Below, piece after piece: positions 1 to 7,722 of a stretch of 64,000 nt of DNA (the stretch's first letter is position 1; the number at the start of each line of letters is the position of its first letter). Both the position numbers and the translations under genes were made by a program. Source of the stretch: Anaerolineae bacterium (lineage in GTDB: Bacteria > Chloroflexota > Anaerolineae > Promineifilales > Promineifilaceae). The DNA lies in contig JAHDWJ010000026.1 in the NCBI GenBank assembly GCA_023384415.1, forward strand, positions 1-64,000. Direction: 5' to 3'. The notes below the pieces were generated by a model, which saw only the letters and a list, made by a program, of their open reading frames with translations, made no database searches and was not told the DNA's origin.

Positions 1-72
1 TGGAACGAAGATTATCTCCTTAAGGTGTTAACAGGTTAATATGCGATTGCCCTATCGCCACGACTGACATGC

Positions 73-100
73 TTGACAGGAGATAGCACAAGGCTATAAT
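73..100 (+). promoter_or_regulatory. consensus sigma70-type promoter upstream of rpmF
   Basis: A perfect TTGACA box lies at 73-78 and a perfect TATAAT box at 95-100, with a 16-bp spacer. Transcription would begin near 107. The only annotated gene downstream is rpmF at 276, but a terminator-like hairpin lies between them at 141-166, so the promoter may drive a short RNA or an attenuated leader. No other promoter in the window matches the consensus this well. Confidence 0.75.
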
Positions 101-140
101 TGCTCCCGGTTATTCATCTTGGGTGAATCAGACAACAAAC

Positions 141-166
141 ATAGCGGCAGGAGTGCCGCTATTTTT
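141..166 (+). terminator. intrinsic terminator / attenuator ahead of rpmF
   Basis: A perfect 9-bp stem (ATAGCGGCA at 141-149, TGCCGCTAT at 154-162) closes a GGAG loop and runs into a short T tract to 166. It lies about 60 nt after the predicted start of the promoter at 73-100. A weaker hairpin (ATTCA at 112-116 with TGAAT at 124-128) precedes it. The order promoter, hairpin, terminator, gene suits either a 60-nt small RNA or a conditional leader for rpmF. Confidence 0.65.
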
Positions 167-180
167 ATGGCTAAAATTTA

Positions 181-210
181 GTTTCTAGTTTCTAGTTTCT
201 AGTTTCTAGT
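181..210 (+). repeat. short tandem repeat, GTTTCTA x4
   Basis: Four copies of the heptamer GTTTCTA stand in tandem between the terminator hairpin and rpmF. The same word recurs near 38858 ahead of the kinase gene, so it belongs to the window-wide set of intergenic short-word repeats. Bases 1-72 hold no gene I can support. Confidence 0.8.
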
Positions 211-275
211 AGCAAATGAGCGATCAATAATCGTCACGGTAAAGTGACAATGAGTTTTCGAGAGAGGATTAAACG

Positions 276-461
276 ATGGGCGCATTACCAAAACGTAAAG
301 TATCCAAAGCACGCCGGGATCGGCGGCGTACGCATGATTTTTTGACCCCGGCGAAACTGGTGCCGTGTGATAACTGTGGCGAAATGAAGCGGCCGCATAT
401 CATGTGCCCCAGCTGCCGTACTTATCACGGGATCACTGTGTTCCCGGATGCGGAAGAGTAA
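276..461 (+). CDS. rpmF: 50S ribosomal protein bL32
   Basis: Small zinc-ribbon protein of the large ribosomal subunit, 61 residues, the usual length. The N-terminus carries the family signature MGALPKRKVSKARRDRRR, and two CxxC pairs (CDNC about residues 32-35, CPSC about 45-48) form the zinc site, so this is the cysteine-containing (C+) paralogue type. A GAGAGAGGA ribosome site lies just before the ATG. rpmF next to fabD is a classic arrangement coupling ribosome and fatty-acid genes. A 9-bp inverted repeat (503-511 with 528-536) sits in the gap to fabD. Confidence 0.97.
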   Translation: MGALPKRKVSKARRDRRRTHDFLTPAKLVPCDNCGEMKRPHIMCPSCRTYHGITVFPDAEE

Positions 462-565
462 ACAAAAACGATACAACTAGTTACCCGGGCTGCATGAACT
501 ATGACAGGTGAGGCGTGACAATTAAATTCACCTGTCGTGTCTCATACAGCCTATTGGTTTAAGCC

Positions 566-1471
566 GTGAATACCGCTTTTCTTTTCCCTGGACAGGGATC
601 ACAGCATGTGGGTATGGGTCAGGCAGTTTATGAGCATGATCCCCGCTCACGTGCTGTTTTTGATCAAGCGGATGCTCAGTTGGGGTATCCCCTTTCTGCT
701 TTGTGTTTCCAGGGTCCTGAAGAGAAGTTGACCGATACGGTTCATCAGCAGCCCGCTTTGCTTGTAACCAGTGTCGCCACCTGGGCGGCAATGCAGGGGC
801 GCGGATGGGATTTACCGGCTTATGCTGCGGGCCACAGCCTGGGAGAGTTTTCCGCGCTTGTGGTGGCCGGAGCGTTGACGTTTGCTGATGGGTTAGCCCT
901 GGTGCAGCGGCGCGGGGAGTTGATGAAACAAGCCGGAGAGCGGGAACCAGGAGCTATGGCCGCCGTGTTGGGGTTAGATATTCCCCAGTTGGAAATGATT
1001 TGTTCCCAGGCCAGTGAGATGTGTGGTCGCCCGGTGCAGGTTGCCAATGATAATTGTCCTGGGCAGGTGGTGATTTCTGGGGATGGGGAAGCGTTGACTC
1101 AAGCCATGACTCTGGCTCAGGTGGCTGGGGCTAAAAAAGTGGTGCAACTTCCCATTACCATTGCCGCCCATTCGGCCCTGATGGGTTCCGCGGCCGCCGA
1201 TTTTGCTCACGCCGTAGATAACACCCCCATCATTTCCCCACGTATCCCCGTCATCGGTAACGTCTCCGCCCAACCCCTGTATACTCCTGACCAAATCCGC
1301 ACCGAGCTGAAAGCCCAACTGACCAACCGGGTGCGCTGGACCGAGACGGTGCAATATCTGGCTGAGCAGGCAGTGGGACGAGTCATAGAAGTCGGTCCCG
1401 GAGAGGTGCTGCGAGGATTGGTCAAGCGGATTGATCGCCGTATAGAGCGGATTGGGTTTGAGTTGTCTTGA
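566..1471 (+). CDS. fabD: malonyl-CoA:ACP transacylase
   Basis: Transfers malonyl from CoA to acyl carrier protein to feed cytoplasmic type II fatty-acid synthesis. The 301-residue length is typical. It has the N-terminal PGQGSQ motif (about 8-13), the nucleophile elbow GHSLGEF with Ser91, and the later IAAHSALM segment carrying the catalytic His. The start codon is GTG at 566. fabG follows, but acpP, fabH and fabF are not nearby, so the fab cluster is incomplete here. A mobile element separates fabD from fabG. Confidence 0.96.
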   Translation: MNTAFLFPGQGSQHVGMGQAVYEHDPRSRAVFDQADAQLGYPLSALCFQGPEEKLTDTVHQQPALLVTSVATWAAMQGRGWDLPAYAAGHSLGEFSALVVAGALTFADGLALVQRRGELMKQAGEREPGAMAAVLGLDIPQLEMICSQASEMCGRPVQVANDNCPGQVVISGDGEALTQAMTLAQVAGAKKVVQLPITIAAHSALMGSAAADFAHAVDNTPIISPRIPVIGNVSAQPLYTPDQIRTELKAQLTNRVRWTETVQYLAEQAVGRVIEVGPGEVLRGLVKRIDRRIERIGFELS

Positions 1472-1507
1472 TTTCCAGGTCTGCCCTGAATGAATGAACC
1501 TTTGTAA

Positions 1508-1600
1508 GTAACTACTATTTCTCTCTGGTGGGATAACCTTCCGAAGGTTTTGTTGCCAATGATCACCGGTGGGAAAACCTTCGGAAGGCTTAGTGGTTAC
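1508..1600. mobile_element. MITE-like element, 93 bp, 8-bp target duplication
   Basis: The element begins GTAACTACTA and ends TAGTGGTTAC (imperfect inverted ends). It is flanked by identical 8-bp direct repeats, CTTTGTAA at 1500-1507 and 1601-1608. Inside are two copies in inverted orientation of a CCTTCCGAAGG palindrome core. It has no coding capacity. The palindrome core is shared with the elements at 29245 and 61183, so I place it in the same group although its end sequence differs. It sits between fabD and fabG. Confidence 0.8.
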
Positions 1601-1686
1601 CTTTGTAAGATGATTGGGTAAATCGTTCGGGTAATTTACCTAACTGCCCTACATTACTGCCCTACATTTTGGAAGGAGAGGTTGCC

Positions 1687-2433
1687 TTGTTACTTGAGAA
1701 TAAAGTTGCTATTGTAACCGGAGCATCACGAGGGATTGGCCGGGCCATTGCCCTGGATTTGGCCGCTAATGGGGCGAAAGTGGTCGTTAATTATAATGCC
1801 AGTGCCGCGGCCGCAGACGAGGTGATCAACACTATTCAAGTCAATGGTGGGGAAGCTCTGGCAGTTAAGGCGGATGTGAGTGATTTCGCGGCCGCGCAAG
1901 AACTGGTTAAAATCACCCTTGACACCTATGGGCAAATTGATATTCTCGTCAACAATGCCGGAACTACCCGCGACACCCTGCTGCTGATGATGAGTGAGGA
2001 GCAGTGGGATACGGTGATCAACACCAATCTTAAAAGCATGTTTAACTGCTGCAAAGCGGCCCTGCGCCCGATGATGCGCCGCAAACAAGGCGGCCGCATC
2101 ATCAACATCAGCTCCGTCGTTGGCTTAGCCGGGCAAGGGGGACAAACCAACTACGCCGCCTCCAAAGCCGGTATCATCGGCTTCACCAAATCCCTGGCCA
2201 AAGAAGTTGGTTCACGACAAATAACCGTCAATGCCATCGCCCCCGGCTTCTTCCCCACCGCCCTCACCGATGTTTTGTCAGAAGAGATGGTCAAAAAAGC
2301 CTTAGAGTTTATCCCCCTGGGGCGGTTGGGTGAACTAGAAGAGATTGCCCACCTGGTTTCCTTCCTGGCTTCTGGCCGGGCCGCCTACATCACCGGTGAA
2401 GTCATCCGCGTAGATGGGGGAATGGCGATGTGA
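1687..2433 (+). CDS. fabG: 3-oxoacyl-ACP reductase
   Basis: NADPH-dependent short-chain dehydrogenase that reduces 3-oxoacyl-ACP during fatty-acid elongation. I place the start at TTG 1687 because GGAAGGAGAG (1671-1680) lies 6 nt ahead of it; an earlier in-frame TTG at 1669 would sit before the ribosome site. From there the protein has 248 residues with the TGASRGIG cofactor motif at 11-18, NNAG at 89-92, Ser142/143, and the catalytic Tyr156 and Lys160 (YAASK). The C-terminal ITGEVIRVDGGMAM is typical. It heads the downstream series with asp23, nusB, tatA and tatC. Confidence 0.96.
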   Translation: MLLENKVAIVTGASRGIGRAIALDLAANGAKVVVNYNASAAAADEVINTIQVNGGEALAVKADVSDFAAAQELVKITLDTYGQIDILVNNAGTTRDTLLLMMSEEQWDTVINTNLKSMFNCCKAALRPMMRRKQGGRIINISSVVGLAGQGGQTNYAASKAGIIGFTKSLAKEVGSRQITVNAIAPGFFPTALTDVLSEEMVKKALEFIPLGRLGELEEIAHLVSFLASGRAAYITGEVIRVDGGMAM

Positions 2434-2451
2434 GGGAGAGATTAAGAAACT

Positions 2452-2805
2452 ATGGATGAACAAACCCCTAGCAGCGGCCGCATTGAAGTCGCTCCCGAAG
2501 TATTAACAACCATTGCCCGGCTCACCGCCATCCGCGTCGAAGGCGTCTCCCGCCTCCTGCCCGCCCCTTCTGAGATGGGCCAATTGTTCCGCCGCTCTAC
2601 CCGACAAGAGGGGGTTGTGTTACACTGGTCAGATAACAGCCTCAGTTTTGATCTCTATGTTATCATGGAGCCAAACGTGAGCCTGGTCGAAACCAGCCGC
2701 AACCTGCAACGCGCTATTATCGAGGCTATTGATACGATGGTCGGCATTCCGGTCACGGCTGTCAATGTCCACGTTGAAGATGTCCTTTACTCTGCTGAAC
2801 CGTAA
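2452..2805 (+). CDS. Asp23/Gls24 family protein
   Basis: A 117-residue protein of the Asp23/Gls24 (DUF322) family, recognised by the opening GRIEVAPEVLTTIARLTAIRVEGV and the closing VTAVNVHVEDV. Family members are linked to envelope stress or alkaline shock in Firmicutes and often lie beside nusB, as here. The gene begins 18 nt after fabG and ends 6 nt before nusB, so cotranscription is likely. There is no signal peptide or membrane segment. The exact function is not established. Confidence 0.88.
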   Translation: MDEQTPSSGRIEVAPEVLTTIARLTAIRVEGVSRLLPAPSEMGQLFRRSTRQEGVVLHWSDNSLSFDLYVIMEPNVSLVETSRNLQRAIIEAIDTMVGIPVTAVNVHVEDVLYSAEP

Positions 2806-2811
2806 AAAATT

Positions 2812-3258
2812 ATGAAAGCTCGCCGTCGCGCCCGCCGTCTCACTTTAGAAGTGTTGTATGAGTACGACATTGTTGCTCATGCACCGGGTGAAGTGTTGCA
2901 GCGTCATCTGAACGACGAGCCAGTTGAGCGAGTTGTAGCCGAATTTGCCGGGCAGCTGCTTTTTGGGATTGTAGAAATGCAAGCCCAAATGGACATGTTA
3001 ATATCCCGTTACGCCCCTGAGTGGCCGCTAGAACAGATGGCTGTCATTGACCGCAATATTCTCCGTATTGCCATTTATGAATTCTTAATGGATGGCACCA
3101 CCCCTACCAAAGTGGCTATCAATGAAGCGGTAGAGTTAGCTAAAATGTATGGCTCTGATAGCGCTCCTCGTTTTATCAACGGTGTTTTGGGCACCCTGGC
3201 TGAACAGACTGATACCTTGCGCCAAGAACTCCTTCTCGACCCAATACCCGTACTCTAA
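2812..3258 (+). CDS. nusB: transcription antitermination protein NusB
   Basis: All-helical RNA-binding protein that pairs with ribosomal protein S10 on boxA RNA in rRNA antitermination. It has 148 residues, the standard size. An Arg-rich N-terminus (MKARRRARRLTLEVLYEYD) is followed by family motifs such as VIDRNILRIAIYE, KVAINEAVELAK and FINGVLG. It lies 6 nt after the Asp23 gene and 3 nt before tatA. Confidence 0.95.
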   Translation: MKARRRARRLTLEVLYEYDIVAHAPGEVLQRHLNDEPVERVVAEFAGQLLFGIVEMQAQMDMLISRYAPEWPLEQMAVIDRNILRIAIYEFLMDGTTPTKVAINEAVELAKMYGSDSAPRFINGVLGTLAEQTDTLRQELLLDPIPVL

Positions 3259-3261
3259 ACA

Positions 3262-3669
3262 ATGAATAGCTTATTTGGCATTGGTTTGCCAGAACTTGTC
3301 ACCATTTTAATTCTGGCTGGATTAGTGATGGGGCCGCAGCGCATCCGGCAGGTAGCACGTACCCTGGGGCAGTGGACAGCTGTGTTCCAGCGATATACCC
3401 GGCAATTTATGGGCCAGCTTAATAAAGAGCTGGATAGTATGGACAGCGAAGATTTGCGGGCCATGCGGGATGAAATACAGCAGTTGCGTCGCCAGGTCGG
3501 TTCGTTGCAAGATGATTTTAAGGTGGATACGCGCAAATTAGCCCAACAGCCGCGACAATTGACCCAAGAAATAGGGCAAATCCTGGATCCTCGACTGGCC
3601 GGATCCTCATCTACTCCACCTTCCCCACTGCCGACTCTGGCAGACATCCCCGATGATCCTGAAGTATGA
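3262..3669 (+). CDS. tatA: Sec-independent translocase protein TatA/TatB
   Basis: Single-span membrane component of the twin-arginine export system. Residues 1-20 form the transmembrane helix (FGIGLPELVTILILAGLVM), followed by a Gly-Pro hinge and an amphipathic helix (QRIRQVARTLGQWTAVFQRY), then a long acidic and Pro-rich tail to residue 135. The tail length resembles TatB more than TatA. It is the only A/B-type gene in the window. The last 4 nt overlap tatC (ATGA), implying translational coupling. Confidence 0.9.
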   Translation: MNSLFGIGLPELVTILILAGLVMGPQRIRQVARTLGQWTAVFQRYTRQFMGQLNKELDSMDSEDLRAMRDEIQQLRRQVGSLQDDFKVDTRKLAQQPRQLTQEIGQILDPRLAGSSSTPPSPLPTLADIPDDPEV

Positions 3670-4412
3670 ACGACCCAACTGAGGAGAAACAACAAGCCAT
3701 CCTTGAGCATCTCAATGATTTGCGTATTCGGGTCACCTGGATCGTTGTGAGTGTTGTTGTTTGTACCATTGTGAGTTTTATTTTTGCTGAGCGCATTTTA
3801 CTTTTGCTCTCAACGCGCTCGCCTATTGCGTTGACCTCGATTAAGCCCACGGAGACCATACAATCTTATTTTAAGGTATCCCTTATGGCTGGGGGGATTT
3901 TGGCCATGCCGATGATTTTGTTTCAGATATGGCTGTTTATTTCTCCAGGGCTGGAGAAGCGGGAAAAGCGAGCGGTGTATGTTTTTGTTCCGGCTGCCAT
4001 GCTGCTCTTTCTTAGTGGGGTGGCTTTTACCTGGTATGTTTTACTGCCAGCCGCCCTTTATTTCCTGGCTAATTTTTTGGCCGATGTGGTTATTGCCGAA
4101 TGGACGGTGCAGGAATATATTGGCTTTGTGACCGGCTTCTTGTTTTGGGTAGGGGTAACCTTTGAGATGCCCCTTATTTTTTATTTTGCCGGCCGGGCCG
4201 GATTTATGGAAGCGTCTACGTTGCGCCAAAACTGGCGCATTGCGGTCGTGGGGATTGCTGTCGCGGCCGCGATTATTACTCCCTCAGTTGATCCCGTCAC
4301 TATGCTCCTGACCATGGTGCCAATGCTATTTCTTTATGTCCTCAGCATTTCGCTCACTGGCATTGGCTACCGGCAGTTCATAAAATCAGGCACAGAAGTA
4401 GAAAAAACGTGA
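3666..4412 (+). CDS. tatC: Sec-independent translocase protein TatC
   Basis: Polytopic receptor of the Tat pathway, which binds twin-arginine signal peptides. The 248-residue protein opens with the cytosolic signature EHLNDLRIRV (E. coli: HLIELRKRL) and carries six hydrophobic spans, including the GVTFEMPLIFY region. The start overlaps tatA by 4 nt. The following gene starts 40 nt downstream, after a short-word repeat. Confidence 0.95.
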   Translation: MNDPTEEKQQAILEHLNDLRIRVTWIVVSVVVCTIVSFIFAERILLLLSTRSPIALTSIKPTETIQSYFKVSLMAGGILAMPMILFQIWLFISPGLEKREKRAVYVFVPAAMLLFLSGVAFTWYVLLPAALYFLANFLADVVIAEWTVQEYIGFVTGFLFWVGVTFEMPLIFYFAGRAGFMEASTLRQNWRIAVVGIAVAAAIITPSVDPVTMLLTMVPMLFLYVLSISLTGIGYRQFIKSGTEVEKT

Positions 4413-4424
4413 GTCATTTTCAGG

Positions 4425-4452
4425 CATCACCTATCACGTATTACGTATTACT
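4425..4452 (+). repeat. short-word repeat (TCACGTATTACGTA type)
   Basis: The whole tatC-to-next-gene gap is made of variations on CATCACCTATCACGTATTACG and ends exactly at the next ATG, which has no visible Shine-Dalgarno site. Related words occur at 25090, 38911, 39657, 43520 and 48975. Confidence 0.6.
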
Positions 4453-5103
4453 ATGGACACACAACAAACCCAAATCAATGAAGCGATGCGGCTCAAGCTG
4501 GGGTCGTTTTTAGAGCGATTGCCGGAACCGGTGGTTCTGTATATCTGGGGCGATGAAACCGCCACACTCTGGGAAGCTGAGGCGTATAAGCTGGGCCGGG
4601 CGTTGGCCCATGAGTTCCCCCAGATACAGTTAGAACTGCGGCCGCGTGCCCCGTTTTCCACCTACCACCCCGTCATCGGCGTCTTCCAGCCAGAAACAGA
4701 CTCTCTCCAAGATCATGGCATTCGCATCATCGGCTCCCCAGTGGGGTACCAAATTATGACCCTGGTAGCGGCCATTCAGGCCATTGCTTTTCGGGGCAGT
4801 CAGTTAGAAGGCAAAGCCCGCATCAATGCTTACCGCATCCCGTCTGAAGTCACCATACAAATGTTTACCGCCGCCGAGGATGAGTATGGGCCGGCCATGA
4901 GTTCAATTTTGTGTAACCTGGCCGTCATTAGTCCTCACGTGCAATTAGAGATTATCATGGCCGATATTTTCCCAGACCTGGCGGTCCGGTTTGATCCGGC
5001 GGGATTTCCCCATACGGTCATTAACAAACGGGTGCATATTCGCGGGCCGCTAGATGAGGATAGGGTGATGGAGCAGGTCGCGGCCGCGCTGCGGCCGCAA
5101 TAG
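4453..5103 (+). CDS. AhpF N-terminal-domain-like protein lacking CxxC
   Basis: This 216-residue protein follows the layout of the tandem thioredoxin-fold N-terminal domain of AhpF, without the flavoprotein part. Matching landmarks are the opening LGSFLERLPEPV, GIRIIGSPVGYQIMTLVAAI (about 89-108), NLAVISPHVQLEIIMAD (about 155-171) and the cis-proline region AGFPHTVINKR with Pro186. Where AhpF has its redox CxxC, this protein reads AAEDEYGP (about 140-147). Its only cysteine is Cys154. It therefore cannot perform the usual dithiol chemistry. It is the last gene of the tat series and runs convergent with chrA. The role is unknown; a binding or structural function is an inference. Confidence 0.65.
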   Translation: MDTQQTQINEAMRLKLGSFLERLPEPVVLYIWGDETATLWEAEAYKLGRALAHEFPQIQLELRPRAPFSTYHPVIGVFQPETDSLQDHGIRIIGSPVGYQIMTLVAAIQAIAFRGSQLEGKARINAYRIPSEVTIQMFTAAEDEYGPAMSSILCNLAVISPHVQLEIIMADIFPDLAVRFDPAGFPHTVINKRVHIRGPLDEDRVMEQVAAALRPQ

Positions 5104-5113
5104 GGTTATACCG

Positions 5114-6484
5114 CTACTTGAACAAGTAAAAAAACAAAATCCCCCACAAAGCACTCCCGACTAATGTAAACAGCATCCCCCGTTTAGCCCAAAGCAAGGC
5201 TAAAAAAGCAAACACCGTAATAAACAAAGCAAACCAATCCAGAGACGACCAGATAGGTACCAACAGACGGACAACGCCAACTGTCTGCTCCTGGACAACA
5301 GTAAAAAGGGTGTGCAGGGAAAACCAGATCGCCAGATTAAGAATTACCCCGACCACCGCCGCCGTTATGGTAGCCAGGGCGGCATTGAGCTGCCGGTTGC
5401 CGCGCAGCCATTCAATATAAGGGGCCCCCAGGAAAATCCACAAAAAACAAGGGGTAAAAGTTACCCAGGTCGTGAGCAGCGACCCTATTATGCCCGCCAC
5501 AAAAGGGGAAAAGGGGGCCGGATTGCGGAAAGCGCCCATGAAACCAACAAATTGCACCACCTGAATTAAGGGGCCAGGGGTTGTTTCCGCCATCCCCAGC
5601 CCATCTAACATTTCCCCTGGTTGCAGCCAGCCATAGGTAGATACGGCTTCTTGAGCCACATAAGCCAACACAGCATAAGCCCCGCCAAAAGTGACCACGG
5701 CCGCCCGGCTGAAAAAAAGGCTAATGGTAGTCAGAATATGATCGGCCCCCAACCAAAGGGCTAAGAGAAGGAGTGGGCCAAACCATAAAGTCAGCCAGAG
5801 GAGTAAGACATTGCGAGCATGTTTAAGGGAAGGGGTTGGTTGGGCTGCCATGTTATCAGAGATGAGACGGTCATTATTGGTGCCAGCCTCGGCCGGGATA
5901 CTGGCCGAATGCTGATTGGATGGTTTGCGGCCGCTGACATACCCAACCAGCCCCGCGCTGAGAACAATGAGGGGGAAGGGTACATTAAAAAAGAAAATGG
6001 CACTGAAAGCGATGAGCGCGGCCGCAACCATCCCCTTATTCTTTAAGGCCCGCCGCCCTATACGGATAACCGCCTCAACCACAACAGCCACGACCGCGGG
6101 TTTAAGGCCAAAAAAAATCGCCTGAACAACCGTTACTTCTTGAAAACCAGCATAAAGCACACTCAAGGCTAAAATAGATAAAAACCCAGGCAAGATAAAC
6201 AATGTGCCCGCCACCAACCCCCCTGGAGTACGATGCAGCAGCCAACCGATATAGGTGGCTAACTGCTGGGCTTCCGGCCCAGGCAAGAGCATGGTGTAAT
6301 TGAGGGCATGTAAAAAACGGTTTTCACTAATCCATTTTTTCTCTTCTACCAGAATACGGTGCATCACCGCAATTTGCCCGGCCGGACCGCCAAAGCTGTA
6401 AACGGCCACTTTTACCCATACCCAAAACGCCTCCCGGAAATCTACTTCAGAGGAACGAATCGTCTTGGGGGTATTAAATGACAT
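5114..6484 (-). CDS. chrA: chromate transporter ChrA family (long form)
   Basis: Inner-membrane CHR-superfamily carrier; characterised members export chromate. The 456 residues contain two homologous CHR halves. The first has SFGGPAGQIAVMH and the second TFGGAYAVLAYVAQEAV, followed by GMAETTPGPLIQVVQFVGFMGA. About ten hydrophobic spans are visible, with a polar linker around residues 190-225. It lies 10 nt from the convergent gene on the other strand. No chrB regulator or sulfate genes are adjacent, so the substrate is uncertain. Confidence 0.9.
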   Translation of the reverse strand: MSFNTPKTIRSSEVDFREAFWVWVKVAVYSFGGPAGQIAVMHRILVEEKKWISENRFLHALNYTMLLPGPEAQQLATYIGWLLHRTPGGLVAGTLFILPGFLSILALSVLYAGFQEVTVVQAIFFGLKPAVVAVVVEAVIRIGRRALKNKGMVAAALIAFSAIFFFNVPFPLIVLSAGLVGYVSGRKPSNQHSASIPAEAGTNNDRLISDNMAAQPTPSLKHARNVLLLWLTLWFGPLLLLALWLGADHILTTISLFFSRAAVVTFGGAYAVLAYVAQEAVSTYGWLQPGEMLDGLGMAETTPGPLIQVVQFVGFMGAFRNPAPFSPFVAGIIGSLLTTWVTFTPCFLWIFLGAPYIEWLRGNRQLNAALATITAAVVGVILNLAIWFSLHTLFTVVQEQTVGVVRLLVPIWSSLDWFALFITVFAFLALLWAKRGMLFTLVGSALWGILFFYLFK

Positions 6485-6560
6485 GGGATGGTTAGGGGAT
6501 GGTTGGTGGCGTTTATTAGTTAGTGTATTAGTGTATTAACTGGATAAACTTTGCGCTAAG

Positions 6561-7553
6561 TTAAAGGTCAATGGGGTGGGTTAGAATCTCTCCCAAGAGG
6601 CGGATGCACGCTTCTACATCATTGATATCTACCATCTCGCTGGCCGAGTGGATATAGCGGCAAGGAATGGAGATGCAGCCGGAGATGGAGCCTGGCCCGG
6701 CAACCTGCATGGCATACGCATCGGTAGTGCCCCCTTCTAATACTTCCATCTGATGCGGGATGTTGGCAGCCTCGGCCCGTTGGCGCATGAGGCGCACCAA
6801 CCCGGCATGGGCGATCATCCCCCCGTCTTTGACTTTGATGGCCGTCCCCTGCCCTAAACTGATAGCCATTGGGTGGCATTCTGGGGTGTCACCGCTGCCA
6901 GTCACGTCCAGGGCAATGCTGACATCAGGGTGAAGGCCATTAGCGGCCGCAGCCGCCCCCCGCAGCCCCACCTCTTCCTGAACTGAAAAAACAAAATAAA
7001 CATCATGGGGGGAAGCTGTCAGCCGTTTTAACGCCTCAATACCCACCACACAGCCAATGCGATCATCCATGCTTTTGGCCGCCAACCGATCTCCCATCAC
7101 CAGCAGCGGGCGGTAAAATCCGGCCGCATCTCCTACGCGCACTGGACAATCTTCTTTACTGGTAGCTCCCACGTCAATGTAATATTTGTTCAGGGGATGG
7201 AGCTTGCTGCGGTCTTCAAACTTATCGCCATAGATAACACCCTGGCGACCGTCGGCAAATTGGACGCGGCCGCCAAGCAGATTAGCGGCAAACACTCCCC
7301 CAATATTGGTGAAGCGGAGAAATCCCTTTTCGGTTACATGGGTAATCATCACCCCAATTTCATCCGTATGGGCCGAAACTAGCACCCGCTTGCCTGTGCC
7401 ATCCCCCTTTTTAAGGGCAATGAGGTTGCCCAGAGCATCCACCCGCATCTCATCAGCATACGGGGCGATCTCCGCCTGAATGAAAGCGCGTACCTGATCT
7501 TCAAAACCAGAGGGGCCATACAGTTCAACCAATTTTCGGATTAAATCTATCAT
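6561..7553 (-). CDS. M42 family metallopeptidase (first of three)
   Basis: Cytoplasmic dinuclear-metal aminopeptidase of the glutamyl aminopeptidase/endoglucanase-M (M42) family. Ligand motifs are SAHTDEIG (His), AKSMDDRIGC (bridging Asp), SVQEEVGLRG (catalytic Glu-Glu), ALDVTGSGD (Asp) and the late CRYIHSASEMV (His). I choose ATG 7553 (MIDLIRKLVELYGPSG, 330 residues) because it gives the normal family N-terminus; a longer open frame reaches 7649. Two paralogues lie directly upstream on the same strand. Confidence 0.93.
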   Translation of the reverse strand: MIDLIRKLVELYGPSGFEDQVRAFIQAEIAPYADEMRVDALGNLIALKKGDGTGKRVLVSAHTDEIGVMITHVTEKGFLRFTNIGGVFAANLLGGRVQFADGRQGVIYGDKFEDRSKLHPLNKYYIDVGATSKEDCPVRVGDAAGFYRPLLVMGDRLAAKSMDDRIGCVVGIEALKRLTASPHDVYFVFSVQEEVGLRGAAAAANGLHPDVSIALDVTGSGDTPECHPMAISLGQGTAIKVKDGGMIAHAGLVRLMRQRAEAANIPHQMEVLEGGTTDAYAMQVAGPGSISGCISIPCRYIHSASEMVDINDVEACIRLLGEILTHPIDL

Positions 7554-7722
7554 AATAGCCTCGGTAATAAGGAAGACATAGTTCATTTTGTCTGGAAACG
7601 GGGCTTTACAAATTTCTGACCGCCGACCGCCTATCACGGGTAAAATCACGGCCGGTGGTCAAATTGTAACCATTGCTTGAACTATGCCCGATTTTCTAAA
7701 GTGAACGATTTGGAAAATCGTT

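Noticed and set aside
1..72. Possible C-terminal end of an upstream gene (frame ending TAA at 37-39)
   Set aside because: Only 12 codons are visible, with no recognisable motif.
181..210. CRISPR-like array
   Set aside because: Units are 7 bp without spacers. No array of 24-40 bp repeats with unique spacers and no cas gene is present in the window.
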